Source: Thermoplasmata archaeon
GTDB taxonomy: Archaea; Thermoplasmatota; Thermoplasmata; Lutacidiplasmatales; UBA184
DNA length: 64,000 bases
NCBI GenBank assembly: GCA_027365105.1
Contig: DAHXNZ010000003.1
Coordinates: forward strand, 1 to 64,000
Direction of reading: 5' to 3'
Positions 8,621-16,888 of the stretch are shown here, one piece after another. A program made the position numbers and the translations under genes. Position 1 is the first letter of the stretch, and each line of letters starts with the position of its first letter. Below the pieces are notes generated by a model that was given only the letters and a program-made list of their open reading frames with translations, did not search any database and was not told the DNA's origin.

Positions 8621-8686
8621 CCCACCATGATCCGGGGGTGCTGCCCGCGCTCCGGACCCTCCGGGAGCCCACCACGAACCGGGGGT
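8621..8686 (+). repeat. 19-bp imperfect direct repeat, 47-bp period
   Basis: CCCACCATGATCCGGGGGT (8621-8639) and CCCACCACGAACCGGGGGT (8668-8686) match at 17 of 19 positions. Only two copies were seen. Function unknown. Confidence 0.5.
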
Positions 8687-9335
8687 CCGGAAGGAGCGGG
8701 GATTCGCCCTCGACTCAGCGAGTCCGCCCCGGCGCCGGGCCGCCGGTAGGCGAGGTCGAGCGGGCCCCATCGCGGCGCGGAGCGAGAGGCGCGGGCGTTC
8801 CCCTAGGCCCGAGGTCCGCAAGCGCGGATCGCGGCGCATGTCGGCTTCGACTACCCGCTGATCGTCGATGGGAGGTCGTGGACCTACCCGATGAAAGGAG
8901 AGCGGCACGATTTCGAGCCCGTGGCCGCAACGACGACGGTGCTGGACCCCGAGGCCCGGGCCCAGCCCAGGGCTGGACCTCGGAGACTGGGGTGGATACG
9001 CACTGTATGGGAAGTGATGGGACGCCGGGAGGGGCTCCGGATGCCCGCGGGACCGGAGTCGCTCTGGAGACGGGCGAAGAGGGTGCCGGAGTGGCTGCGA
9101 CCGCACGTTGAGCGGTGGAGGGGATCCGGGGCACGGCCCCGACCCGAATCCGTCGAAGGTCCGGTGGGGGGTCTAGACTTGGGCGGAAGAGGCGACGTTG
9201 CGGTCGGTGGTCCCCCCTGGGCCGACTCGGCTATGGGGGGGTCGGACGGCGGGGTGGCCCCGGCCCGGTTCGGACCGGCCCCCTTCCCGTCCAGCCCGGA
9301 CGGATCGTCCGGACTGAAACCAGGCCCCGGGCAAC

Positions 9336-9342
9336 CTATAAG
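9336..9342 (+). promoter_or_regulatory. TATA box of the AAA-associated-domain gene
   Basis: CTATAAG in an otherwise GC-rich stretch, about 45 nt before the GTG at 9384. It gives this gene its own promoter despite its likely functional link to the ABC transporter upstream. Confidence 0.55.
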
Positions 9343-9383
9343 AGGCCACCCCTTCTTTCTTCTTCGGACTCCACGGGACGAAC

Positions 9384-10019
9384 GTGCCAACGATTTATCC
9401 AAAAGCCTCCCGCAGCCAGGTGATGGGCCTGCTCGTCCTTCTCCAGGCCCACAAGGGTTCTGACGATGTTGCGCTCTTGGCCGACGACCTCGAACTCGAA
9501 CTGGACGAGATCCTCCCCGCCCTGGAGTTCGCCGAAGTCCTGGGCCTCCTCAGGGTGACCGACGGCCGGGCGACCCTAACCGAGATCGGCCAGAAACTCC
9601 TGGCCGGCTCAATCTCGGAGCGCAAGGCGCTGATCCGGGACCTACTCACCCAGACGACCCTCTTCCGCACCCTGCTCCGGGCCCTGCAGAATGCTCCCGA
9701 CCACTGTCTGCCCGAGGAGGAGTATACCCAGCTCCTCGAGCTGACCTCCGCCCCTTCGGAGGAGATGGTCCAGACGATCGTCAACTGGGGCCGGTACGCC
9801 GGCCTCTTCCGCTACGATTCGGAGCGACGGGCGTTGGTCGCGATCCAACGCTCCCCGACTTCCGGCAGCGGACGGGAACGGGACCGCCCCCCCATGCCGC
9901 CGGCCTCGACGACCTCGGCCGGGCCCGGCACGCCCCGAGCGGTTGCGCCCTCGGTCGACCCGGTCCCGCGAACCGTCCCATGGCCGGCCGGGGCGATCCT
10001 CTCGCCGGAAAATCCTTAA
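9384..10019 (+). CDS. Stand-alone AAA-associated domain protein (ABC transporter partner)
   Basis: 211 residues from GTG 9384. Residues ~1-155 match the pattern of the AAA-associated C-terminal domain (PF09821-like) normally fused to nitrate/sulfonate-type ABC ATPases: paired winged-helix-like segments LADDLELELDEILPALEFA and LLTQTTLFRTLLRAL, then IVNWGRYAGLFRYD. Residues ~160-211 are a Pro/Arg/Ser-rich disordered tail. Its position 0.9 kb after an ATPase lacking this domain suggests it works in trans as a sensor or regulatory subunit. That link is inference. Confidence 0.7.
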   Translation: MPTIYPKASRSQVMGLLVLLQAHKGSDDVALLADDLELELDEILPALEFAEVLGLLRVTDGRATLTEIGQKLLAGSISERKALIRDLLTQTTLFRTLLRALQNAPDHCLPEEEYTQLLELTSAPSEEMVQTIVNWGRYAGLFRYDSERRALVAIQRSPTSGSGRERDRPPMPPASTTSAGPGTPRAVAPSVDPVPRTVPWPAGAILSPENP

Positions 10020-10045
10020 GGGGCCCCACGGCTCCCGCGCCGTGC

Positions 10046-10117
10046 GGGCACGTAGATCAGCGGAAGATCGCTGCTTTCGCAAAGCAGAGGTCGGGGGTTC
10101 AAATCCCCCCGTGTCCA
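10046..10117 (+). tRNA. tRNA-Ala (CGC)
   Basis: 72 nt with a complete cloverleaf. Acceptor GGGCACG/CGTGTCC contains the G3:U70 wobble that identifies alanine tRNA. Anticodon stem CTGCT/AGCAG carries loop TTCGCAA, anticodon CGC. T arm GGGGG-TTCAAAT-CCCCC. Discriminator A; CCA not encoded; no intron. Confidence 0.95.
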
Positions 10118-10252
10118 TCCCAGCGGGTCCATTGGCGTCCCGTCGCGGGGCGCCAGCGCCGACGAGGCACATGGCCCAGGTCCAGCTCGGGGGCTGGGCC
10201 GCCCGGCCGCCGAACTCACGGCGAGCGCTCGGACCAGGGCCAACCTTGTCCG

Positions 10253-11551
10253 TTACCGGCGCGGCCGTTCCGGCCGTCGGCCCCGGGTCCGGGAGTCGAA
10301 GCCCCTGCCCCCCCGGCGGGGAGGCGGGCCGCCCCGGAACGAACGCGGCCGATCGGGCGGAAACGCCGTCCGGTCGGGGGCCTTATCGTAATCGAAGTCG
10401 GGGAGGCGACTGCGCGGGATCTCGATGCCCAGGTGGGACTCGATGCGGCGGAAGTCGCGTTCCTCCTCCGGGGCGACCAAGGAGTAGGCGTCGCCACGCC
10501 GGGTGGCCCGGGCGGTCCGGCCGACCCGGTGGATGTACGTCTCGGGGCCGTCCGGCAGATCGAAATTGACGACATGGGAGACTCCCTCCACGTCGATCCC
10601 GCGGGCGGCGATGTCGGTGGCGACCAGGATCCGGTGCCGTCCTTCCCGGAACCCGTCGAGGGCCCGTACCCGCTGGCTCTGACTGCGGTTCCCGTGAATC
10701 ACATCGACCGAAAAGTGGGCCGCCGACAGCTTCCGGGCGATCCGGTCGGCCCGGTGCTTCGTTCGCGCGAAGACCAGCACGCTGGTCATCGTCCGGTCCT
10801 GAAGCAAGGCCTCGAGGAGGTCCCCCTTTCGATGGGCCGGGACCGGGAGCGCAAGGTGGGTCACTCCGACCGCCGCGACCGTCGTCGCGGGGATGTGGAC
10901 CATCTTGGGGTCCACGAGGATGTCCCGGGCCAGCTTGATCACATCGGGAGGCATCGTCGCCGAGAAGAAGAGGGTCTGGCGGCGGCGGGGAAGCGACGAG
11001 AGGACCCGGCGAACATCGGGAAGGAATCCCATGTCCAGCATCCGGTCGGCCTCGTCCAGGACCAGGATCTCGAGTCCGCTGAAGTTCACGTACCCGCGGC
11101 TCATGTGGTCGAGGAGCCGGCCGGGGGTCGCCACGACGATCGCGGCCCCGCCCCGCAGCGCCCGCTCCTGGTCGGCCATCCCGACCCCGCCATACACAAC
11201 CGCGGAGCTGACCCCGGTGTGCCGACCGAGCACCCTCAGAAACTCCGCCGCTTGGAGGGCCAGTTCGCGCGTCGGCGTAAGGACCAGCGCCCGGACCCGG
11301 CCCCGGGGCCCCGCCATCAGCCGCTCGAGGATCGGGAGGAGGAACGCGGCCGTCTTTCCGGTGCCGGTCTGGGCCGTCCCGATGATGTCCCGACCGCCGA
11401 CCGCCGCGGGAATCGCCTCCTGCTGGATCTGGGTGGGTTCCCGGTAGCCCAGCTCCGCCACGCCGCGCCGGAGGTGAGGGTGGAGGGGCAAATCGTTGAA
11501 CGAGGAGGCTTTCGTCTTGGCGGGCGGGATCGTCGGCTCGGAGTCTACCAT
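10253..11551 (-). CDS. DEAD-box ATP-dependent RNA helicase (RhlE-like)
   Basis: 432 residues from ATG 11551. Motifs in order: Q motif PTQIQQEAIP, I AQTGTGKT, Ia PTRELALQ, Ib TPGRLLDH, II DEAD, III SAT, V ATDIAARGIDV and VI HRVGRTAR. Residues ~385-432 form an Arg/Gly/Pro-rich tail (RGGPPPRRGGRG) typical of RNA-binding extensions. It unwinds short RNA duplexes, probably in ribosome assembly or RNA turnover. The open frame extends to 11605, but the upstream residues are not conserved in type and follow no promoter. It reads toward tRNA-Ala. Confidence 0.92.
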   Translation of the reverse strand: MVDSEPTIPPAKTKASSFNDLPLHPHLRRGVAELGYREPTQIQQEAIPAAVGGRDIIGTAQTGTGKTAAFLLPILERLMAGPRGRVRALVLTPTRELALQAAEFLRVLGRHTGVSSAVVYGGVGMADQERALRGGAAIVVATPGRLLDHMSRGYVNFSGLEILVLDEADRMLDMGFLPDVRRVLSSLPRRRQTLFFSATMPPDVIKLARDILVDPKMVHIPATTVAAVGVTHLALPVPAHRKGDLLEALLQDRTMTSVLVFARTKHRADRIARKLSAAHFSVDVIHGNRSQSQRVRALDGFREGRHRILVATDIAARGIDVEGVSHVVNFDLPDGPETYIHRVGRTARATRRGDAYSLVAPEEERDFRRIESHLGIEIPRSRLPDFDYDKAPDRTAFPPDRPRSFRGGPPPRRGGRGFDSRTRGRRPERPRR

Positions 11552-11608
11552 GCAATTTCTCGGTCGGGAGGTACCCAAAGTCCTGAGCCGGGGGAGCCGG
11601 CCCACCGG

Positions 11609-12658
11609 TTAAGGTTTGTGCGCGCGGCCGGGAGCGACGGCTCCGGCCGAGTTTCCCCGCCCGGCCCCGCCGAGCCTCGGTCCGCCCGACGTGGCATCCG
11701 CCTCGAAGACCGGGTCCCGGATCCGCCGCCATTGGGCGAACTGGGACCCCGGATCCGGGCCGCCCAGCCGCGCCGCGAGGTTCGCCCAGATCTCCGTCAA
11801 GATCAAGGCCGCCCCGGCCGGAACGCTTCGGCCGGTCCGGAGCAGCTCCCGGGCGATCCGGGCGGTCCCGTCGATGGGGTGGCGGATCGCCCGGCCCCCA
11901 AAGCTCCCCGGCGAACGGCCGAACATCATCTGAATCTGCCGGTGCCCCGCATGGATGCGGCGTCGCTGAGCCCAGTGATCCCGCCACCGTTCGGGCACGA
12001 CGATCTCGACCTCGGCCGAGGGGGCGTAGGCCAGCGTTCCTCCCCGGCAGCACAGTACGGCCGCGAGGTACGCCCCGTCGTTGACGACGCCGGGGGGGAG
12101 CGTCGGGCGTCCCTCCGACCGGACCAGGAGAAGCTCGTCGGAGAGGTGGGGCGTTTCTTCGGAACTCAGGAATTCGCGATGATAGATATCGTGGAATCTC
12201 CAGAGGAGTTCCAGGGTTGCGGAGAGCAGGGTGCCCCGGTCGGTCGACAGGGGAACGGGATGCCCCATGATGGCGAGGGGCCCCTCACGGAGGGTCTCGG
12301 CCCGACGGACCAGTTCGGCCACGGCCCCGGGGCGGGCGCGGGCGTCGCCGTTCAGGAGGATGAAGTAGTCCGCCCCGTCCCACCGGAGGATTTCGGCCAG
12401 GGCGGCCGCCTTCCCGCGGCGCTCAGGTTCGACGAGGAGCCGTATGCGAGGGTCGGTGGCCGCGGCCTGTCGGGCCACGGCCAGGGTTTCGGCGTCGTCG
12501 GCCGGAACCGCGATTCGGAACTCCCGCCAGACGACCCCCGGGGGAAGGCCCTGGTCGACCAGGGAGTCGAGCGACCAGCGAAGGCGTCGCCCTTCCCGGT
12601 ACGCGGGGATGCCCGCGATGAGCCCGAGGGGTCGGGGCGTCGGCTCGGGCCAGGTCAT
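11609..12658 (-). CDS. Family 2 glycosyltransferase
   Basis: 349 residues. The N-terminus AGIPAYREGRRL is the GT-A nucleotide-binding start, LLNGDARA is in the place of the DxD metal site, and NDGAYLA plus RRRIHAGHRQ fit the acceptor and QxxRW-like regions. It probably adds a sugar to a lipid-linked or envelope glycan. The C-terminal ~100 residues include one weakly hydrophobic stretch and a Gly/Ala-rich tail. ATG 12658 overlaps the stop of the upstream nucleotidyltransferase-like gene (ATGA), so the two form one operon. Confidence 0.75.
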   Translation of the reverse strand: MTWPEPTPRPLGLIAGIPAYREGRRLRWSLDSLVDQGLPPGVVWREFRIAVPADDAETLAVARQAAATDPRIRLLVEPERRGKAAALAEILRWDGADYFILLNGDARARPGAVAELVRRAETLREGPLAIMGHPVPLSTDRGTLLSATLELLWRFHDIYHREFLSSEETPHLSDELLLVRSEGRPTLPPGVVNDGAYLAAVLCCRGGTLAYAPSAEVEIVVPERWRDHWAQRRRIHAGHRQIQMMFGRSPGSFGGRAIRHPIDGTARIARELLRTGRSVPAGAALILTEIWANLAARLGGPDPGSQFAQWRRIRDPVFEADATSGGPRLGGAGRGNSAGAVAPGRAHKP

Positions 12659-13584
12659 CGTCCCTCCGTCACGGACACGTCGTGGTACCGACGGGCGAGT
12701 TCATCGAACCGGCGACTCTGATAGAAGAGCCGCCCGAGCCGGGTGATCGTCCGGAACTCCTGGGCGAACCGGCCTTCCCGCCGCAGGCGGTGATTCCGCC
12801 GCAGCCCGACGAGCTGCAGGTAGGGGGCAAGCAGAAGATACAGGCTGAGATTGGCGAGGCGGACCGGCCAGGATGCGGCAGCGGACGGGGGTCGCGGCGG
12901 AAACCCGGTCCGCTCCCAGCGCCGATAGAGTCGGGGCGCCTCCGACGCCATCCAAGGGCAGCCCCCCAGAACGGCCCGGTAGAACGGTTCGCCCACGATG
13001 ATCCGGGCCATCAGTGCCTCCCGGGCGTAGAGCAGCCCCCGGGCGTGGTCGAACTCGTCCATGAGGGTGCGGTCGTCGGCAACGAAGTTGAAGCACCAAC
13101 GGGACGGCTCCGGGCGCGGCCCCCGGTGCGCCCGCCTCCGCACCGCGAGGAACGCCCGGGCCACGAAAACCCAGACGGCGCCTCGGGCCGTGCAGACCAG
13201 GAGGTCGAGATCGTCGGAGACCGCCGCCGAGCCATAGGCGGCCGACCCGGTCACGGCCGCGCATCGAACCTCCGTTCGTCGGCCTTCGACCCACGGGGAG
13301 AAGAACTCCTGGGCCAGGCCGAGATACGCCTCCGCCCGGGCATGGTCCTCCGCGGCCCGGTCCCCGGTCGTCGGCGAGGGCGAATACGCCCGCCCGTTCG
13401 CAACGACCGTGGGAGGAAGATACCGAACGATCCACTCCCCGATCTCCGCCTCCGTTCGAGGGGCGTCGTCCGGCAAGAGTTCGGTCAGGTCCCGGAGCGC
13501 AACTCCCGCAGACGAGCCCTGCCCGAGTTCCAGCGCCAAACGGAGCCGGCCGGCCCATGACGGAGGAGCCCATCGAGTACTCAT
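12655..13584 (-). CDS. Nucleotidyltransferase-fold protein
   Basis: 309 residues. A central VTGSAAYGSAAVSDDLDLLV (residues ~112-131) is the GS-x9-12-DxD signature of the polymerase-beta-type nucleotidyltransferase superfamily, with both aspartates present. Helical regions lie on both sides, and the C-terminal third is basic (RRNHRLRREGR). The transferred nucleotide and acceptor are unknown. Coupling to a glycosyltransferase by a 4-nt overlap suggests a role in modifying a glycan or its carrier. It has its own TATA box at 13621-13630. Confidence 0.6.
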   Translation of the reverse strand: MSTRWAPPSWAGRLRLALELGQGSSAGVALRDLTELLPDDAPRTEAEIGEWIVRYLPPTVVANGRAYSPSPTTGDRAAEDHARAEAYLGLAQEFFSPWVEGRRTEVRCAAVTGSAAYGSAAVSDDLDLLVCTARGAVWVFVARAFLAVRRRAHRGPRPEPSRWCFNFVADDRTLMDEFDHARGLLYAREALMARIIVGEPFYRAVLGGCPWMASEAPRLYRRWERTGFPPRPPSAAASWPVRLANLSLYLLLAPYLQLVGLRRNHRLRREGRFAQEFRTITRLGRLFYQSRRFDELARRYHDVSVTEGR

Positions 13585-13620
13585 TTCTTGAGAATTTCCG
13601 GGGCTCGAAACCTCCCAGGG

Positions 13621-13630
13621 GTATTTATCC
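13621..13630 (-). promoter_or_regulatory. TATA box of the nucleotidyltransferase/GT2 pair
   Basis: GGATAAATAC on the minus strand, about 40 nt before ATG 13584. It overlaps the TAA stop (13625-13627) of the upstream methyltransferase fusion, so the pair can be transcribed independently. GGGAGG follows as a possible ribosome site. Confidence 0.55.
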
Positions 13631-14839
13631 CTCGAAACTGAGCGGAACGGTTCCCGCGGCCCGGCCCTCCTGACGGCGGAACGTGAGCAGGAGATGGTCC
13701 CCCAGCCACCGGCCCGGAGTGTGGGTCCCCACCCAACGATCGATCCGCTCTAAGCGGCGGAAGTGAGGCGCGAAGATCTCGGCATACCGCACGAGATCGG
13801 ACGGGGGAAGGACCACCGGGACGCCCTCGGTCCTCTCGAGGAGGAACCCGTCGGCGAAGAGCCGCCGCATCTGGGAGGCGGAAAACGCCACGACGTCGAC
13901 GCAGAACCGCGAGGAGCCCACCCGGACGGGATCTCGCCAGCGCCCCCTCGCCCGGGCGAACCGGCCGGTCAGGGCATACGCGAGGATCTCGAACGCGCAC
14001 CATCGGTTGTAGACCCCCGCCAGGAACGGGGCGCCGTCCGGGAGCAGTCGTCGGAGGGCCGCGGCGACCGGTGCCAGATCCGGCTCGCAGTTGAGGGCAC
14101 CGTACGTGGAAAACCCTCCCCGGAGTGTGGTCGAGCCGTACTGGGGAACCAGCTCGCCCAGATCGCGCGCGCGGAGCTGGTGGACCCGAAGCCGATCCTC
14201 CGCGCCGACCTCGCGGGCCTTCCGCTGCACCACCTCGAGCATCCGGGCCGAGATGTCGACGGCCACCACTTCGTGGCCGGCCTTGAGCAACTCGAGGGTC
14301 TCCATGCCCGAGCCGCATCCGATCTCGAGGATCGGCGAGCGGCCCTCGAAGATCCGGTGGAGCTGAGCGAGGGACCGGTCCCGGAGCAGCCGGTTCATCC
14401 GGTTGCCGAGGATGTGCCGGTCGTAGTCGAAGGCGATCAGATCGAACTCCGACTCCAGCCATCCATAGTACCTCCCGACAGGGTCGGCGTCCGACGGAGC
14501 GCTGGACGGTGTCAGGAGCAGGACTCGGCCGAGCTGGGAGAACCATCGGTCTACCGAGCGGGATCCGTACTTGGCACGGAACAGGTCTAGGATCCGGCGG
14601 ATCTCCCGGGGGTCGGTGACCAGGCGCGGGGTGGCCGACGTCCCCACGCCGCGACGTCGATAATCGGCCCGGCCGGCCCGCAACACCTCTGTCGGCCATC
14701 GGGCCGCTCGATCGGTAGCGGCCAAGTAGATCGTCGACCCCTCCTCGACGAACGCGAGAGGCACGCCGCCCCCCGAGGTGGCCAGATGAAGCACCTCAGG
14801 ATCCGATGCTCGGGGGCCGGCGGAGGGGGGAGAACTCAT
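13625..14839 (-). CDS. Split-barrel (PNPOx/DUF385-like) domain fused to SAM methyltransferase
   Basis: 404 residues from ATG 14839. Residues ~12-105 look like a flavin/F420-binding split-barrel domain (VLHLATSGGG, then ARWPTEVLRAG and a DPREIRRILDLFRAKYG helix). Residues ~150-395 are a class I methyltransferase with SAM motif ILEIGCGSGMETLELLKAG, acidic VVAVDIS, and a split continuation GGFSTYGALN. The fusion is uncommon; the substrate is not deducible. The start overlaps the stop of the 82-residue upstream protein (ATGA), and the gene lies in a glycan-type cluster. The methyltransferase half is secure, the N-terminal call less so. Confidence 0.65.
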   Translation of the reverse strand: MSSPPSAGPRASDPEVLHLATSGGGVPLAFVEEGSTIYLAATDRAARWPTEVLRAGRADYRRRGVGTSATPRLVTDPREIRRILDLFRAKYGSRSVDRWFSQLGRVLLLTPSSAPSDADPVGRYYGWLESEFDLIAFDYDRHILGNRMNRLLRDRSLAQLHRIFEGRSPILEIGCGSGMETLELLKAGHEVVAVDISARMLEVVQRKAREVGAEDRLRVHQLRARDLGELVPQYGSTTLRGGFSTYGALNCEPDLAPVAAALRRLLPDGAPFLAGVYNRWCAFEILAYALTGRFARARGRWRDPVRVGSSRFCVDVVAFSASQMRRLFADGFLLERTEGVPVVLPPSDLVRYAEIFAPHFRRLERIDRWVGTHTPGRWLGDHLLLTFRRQEGRAAGTVPLSFEG

Positions 14840-15084
14840 CGGTCGAACGACCGATGCCCGGATTCGGCCCGGAGGGCGTTGACGATGGCCGGAATCTCGT
14901 AGTCGAGGTTCTCCACCACCTTGTCCCCGACAGGGCGACGCTGGAAGACGATCCCTCCCCGCGAGGCCAGAAGGAGGTATGAACGCTGCTTCATGTCCAC
15001 CCCAAAGCAGATCCCGTGGTTGCTCACGAGCCACTTGAGGAAGAGCCGTTCCGAGTAGAGCTTCACCGAGGATCCCTCCGTCAT
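14836..15084 (-). CDS. Small conserved-looking protein of unknown function
   Basis: 82 residues, soluble, mixed alpha/beta, not recognised. It reads as a real protein: YSERLFLKWLVSNHGICFGVD, then LLLASRGGIVFQRRP and a final helix YEIPAIVNALRAESG. Its stop overlaps the methyltransferase fusion start by 4 nt, so the two are cotranslated and probably act together. One cysteine, no metal-binding pattern. It is divergent from the glycosyltransferase at 15145, with 60 bp between the starts. Confidence 0.5.
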   Translation of the reverse strand: MTEGSSVKLYSERLFLKWLVSNHGICFGVDMKQRSYLLLASRGGIVFQRRPVGDKVVENLDYEIPAIVNALRAESGHRSFDR

Positions 15085-15144
15085 CAGGCCGCACCATGAT
15101 ATCTACTCTCGGGCGGTACCGGAACCGGTAGGCACCCCGGGCGA

Positions 15145-15954
15145 ATGCAGACCGGAACGGGCCGCAGTGTTCCACCGTCGAGGGCGCTTCCTCCGGTCGA
15201 CGTCGCGGTCCGGACCTTCAACTCCGGCCGGACTATCGAGGCCTGCCTCCGGGCGGCCCGGAAGTGGCTTCCGATCCACCATCTCTGGGTCATCGACCGT
15301 CACAGCACCGACGCGACCCGGCCGATCGCCGAGTCGTTCGGGGCCGAACTCCGGAGCGAGGAGTCGGGCATCGGCCGGGCGACCCGGATGGCGTTCGAAC
15401 TGGCCGACACGCCGACCGTCCTCTTCCTCGATAGTGACGTCGAGTTGGTTCGGCCGGAGTTCTATGCCCTGGCCTGCCGGCGCCTCTCCGAACCCGGCGT
15501 AGGCGCTGTCGTGGGGAACGCATGGCATCACCCGTTCGCCTACGGCCTCCCGCTGGGGCTCACCCTCCTGCCGGTGGCGTGGGGTCGGACGGTCGATCTC
15601 CCGGAGATCGCCCAAGGTTCCGAGACCTACTACCTCCGCCGGGCACTGGTCCGTGACCGCCGGCGGGTGGCCTACATTCCCGATGCGATGGTCCACCGAA
15701 GTCCGTACCGGGGCCGGGACTGGCCGGAGTGGCAGGGCGCCCAGATCCGGGCCGCGGCCGGATCGAATCTCCGGGAACTCGCCTTCTCGCTCCTGGTGCC
15801 GGCCCTGATCCACGCCAACAGCCGCTCGGCCAGGAACCTGCTCTACACACCGATCTTCGACCTCAAGCTCCTGCGGGGGTATCTGACTCCCGATCGCTGG
15901 AGAGTGCGGGATCGTCGGAGGCTGACCGGATCGATCGGGGAGCCGAAGGCGTAA
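15145..15954 (+). CDS. Family 2 glycosyltransferase
   Basis: 269 residues. GT-A fold signatures are VDVAVRTFNSGRTIEACL (nucleotide binding), VIDRHSTDAT, and the metal site LFLDSDVE. A region IAQGSETYYLRR resembles the acceptor loop. Hydrophobic stretches around residues 135-150 and 215-230 may sit on the membrane. It probably belongs with the divergent cluster at 11.6-15.1 kb for surface or lipid-linked glycan assembly. The acceptor is unknown. Confidence 0.75.
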   Translation: MQTGTGRSVPPSRALPPVDVAVRTFNSGRTIEACLRAARKWLPIHHLWVIDRHSTDATRPIAESFGAELRSEESGIGRATRMAFELADTPTVLFLDSDVELVRPEFYALACRRLSEPGVGAVVGNAWHHPFAYGLPLGLTLLPVAWGRTVDLPEIAQGSETYYLRRALVRDRRRVAYIPDAMVHRSPYRGRDWPEWQGAQIRAAAGSNLRELAFSLLVPALIHANSRSARNLLYTPIFDLKLLRGYLTPDRWRVRDRRRLTGSIGEPKA

Positions 15955-16099
15955 TCCGTCGGAAGGCACGACCCACCCGACGGATCCGGGAGTGGTCCCG
16001 GCGAAGGGCGACCACCGGGGGTGGCGGGGATCCCGCGCGGGTAGAGGTGCGGGAGTGTGGCTGTCGGGTTCGGATCCATCGGCCCGAGCGGGGATGGGC

Positions 16100-16862
16100 G
16101 AGGTCGAAGACCATCAGCGAGGGGGATCGAAGGGTCGGCGATGGACCGGTACCAGGAGGCGCCAAGCGGGGGGCGCACTCCGGGCATCGCTTGAGCGCCC
16201 GGCGGCCACCAGGGCTTCGGCCGCCGTCGAACGTCCGGAATACGCTTCGTGACGTTCGGTACCAAGTGCGGGTCTCTCGGCCCATGCGCACCCGGACCCG
16301 CTCGACCTGCCTGAGAACCCCGAGAAGGCGTTCCGGCCCCTCGGCCACCCGCTCCCCCCCGATCCCCCCATCAATGGATCCCGCAACGCGCTCGCGAGAC
16401 GCCGCGCCGGCATGCCGTCGAAGAGATCCGCCCGCCCCCCACTCTCGACGGTGCCGCACTGGTTCGAACTCGGCGAGCGTCTTCGCGGCGCGGAAGCAGT
16501 TCTCCACGAAGTCCTTCCTGAGATCCGCCCGCACCACCTCGCGGGCCGGCAGCCCCGCGTCAGTGTAGAGCAAGGCCCCCCTCCCATCGTGACGCGCCGC
16601 CCGCTTCACCTCCCGGCCCCGATGCTCCCAGACGATCCGCAGGCCCTTCCCGCCCCGCGGCCCTTACACTGAGACAAACTCACCCCAGTCCCCGACCGCC
16701 CCCCGGATCGACGTACGCGGCTTCGTTTCCGACCACGCTGCTCCCTTCGTCACGCGGGCCATCAATGGCTCCCCGATGTTCGAGAGCGCCTTGTTCCGCT
16801 CGATCCGATCCGCCCGAATCTTGTCAGCGATCGTGGAGACGACCACCTCCCGCTCCGATCCC
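16100..16862 (-). pseudogene. Decayed DDE transposase (IS1634/IS4-like)
   Basis: Pieces of one transposase can be read in order on the minus strand, but in different frames. An N-side piece has IRADRIERNKALSNIG. A core piece has LLYTDAGLPAREVVRADLRK followed by DFVENCFRAAKTLAEFEPVRH, the YREXXE-type region of IS1634/IS4 enzymes. A shifted piece has RRLASALRDPL, and then RMGRETRTWYR continues into NVTKRI after another shift. At least two frameshifts and in-frame stops make it inactive. Ends and inverted repeats could not be placed. The surrounding 15955-16888 gap otherwise has no gene. Confidence 0.6.
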
Positions 16863-16888
16863 TAGATCAGCGCTCGGACCGTCACCGC

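Larger units (their letters stand above)
8457..9383. other. 927-bp gap: no identifiable gene, possible decayed coding remnant
   Basis: No open frame here resembles a known family. From ~8828 to ~9115 (+) a frame free of stops reads protein-like, with segments VGFDYPLIVDGRSWTYP and RRAKRVPEWLRPHVERW, but it has a stop just upstream, no credible start and no family I recognise. It may be the remnant of a gene once joined to the transporter operon. The gap also holds a 19-bp direct repeat. Confidence 0.4.
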
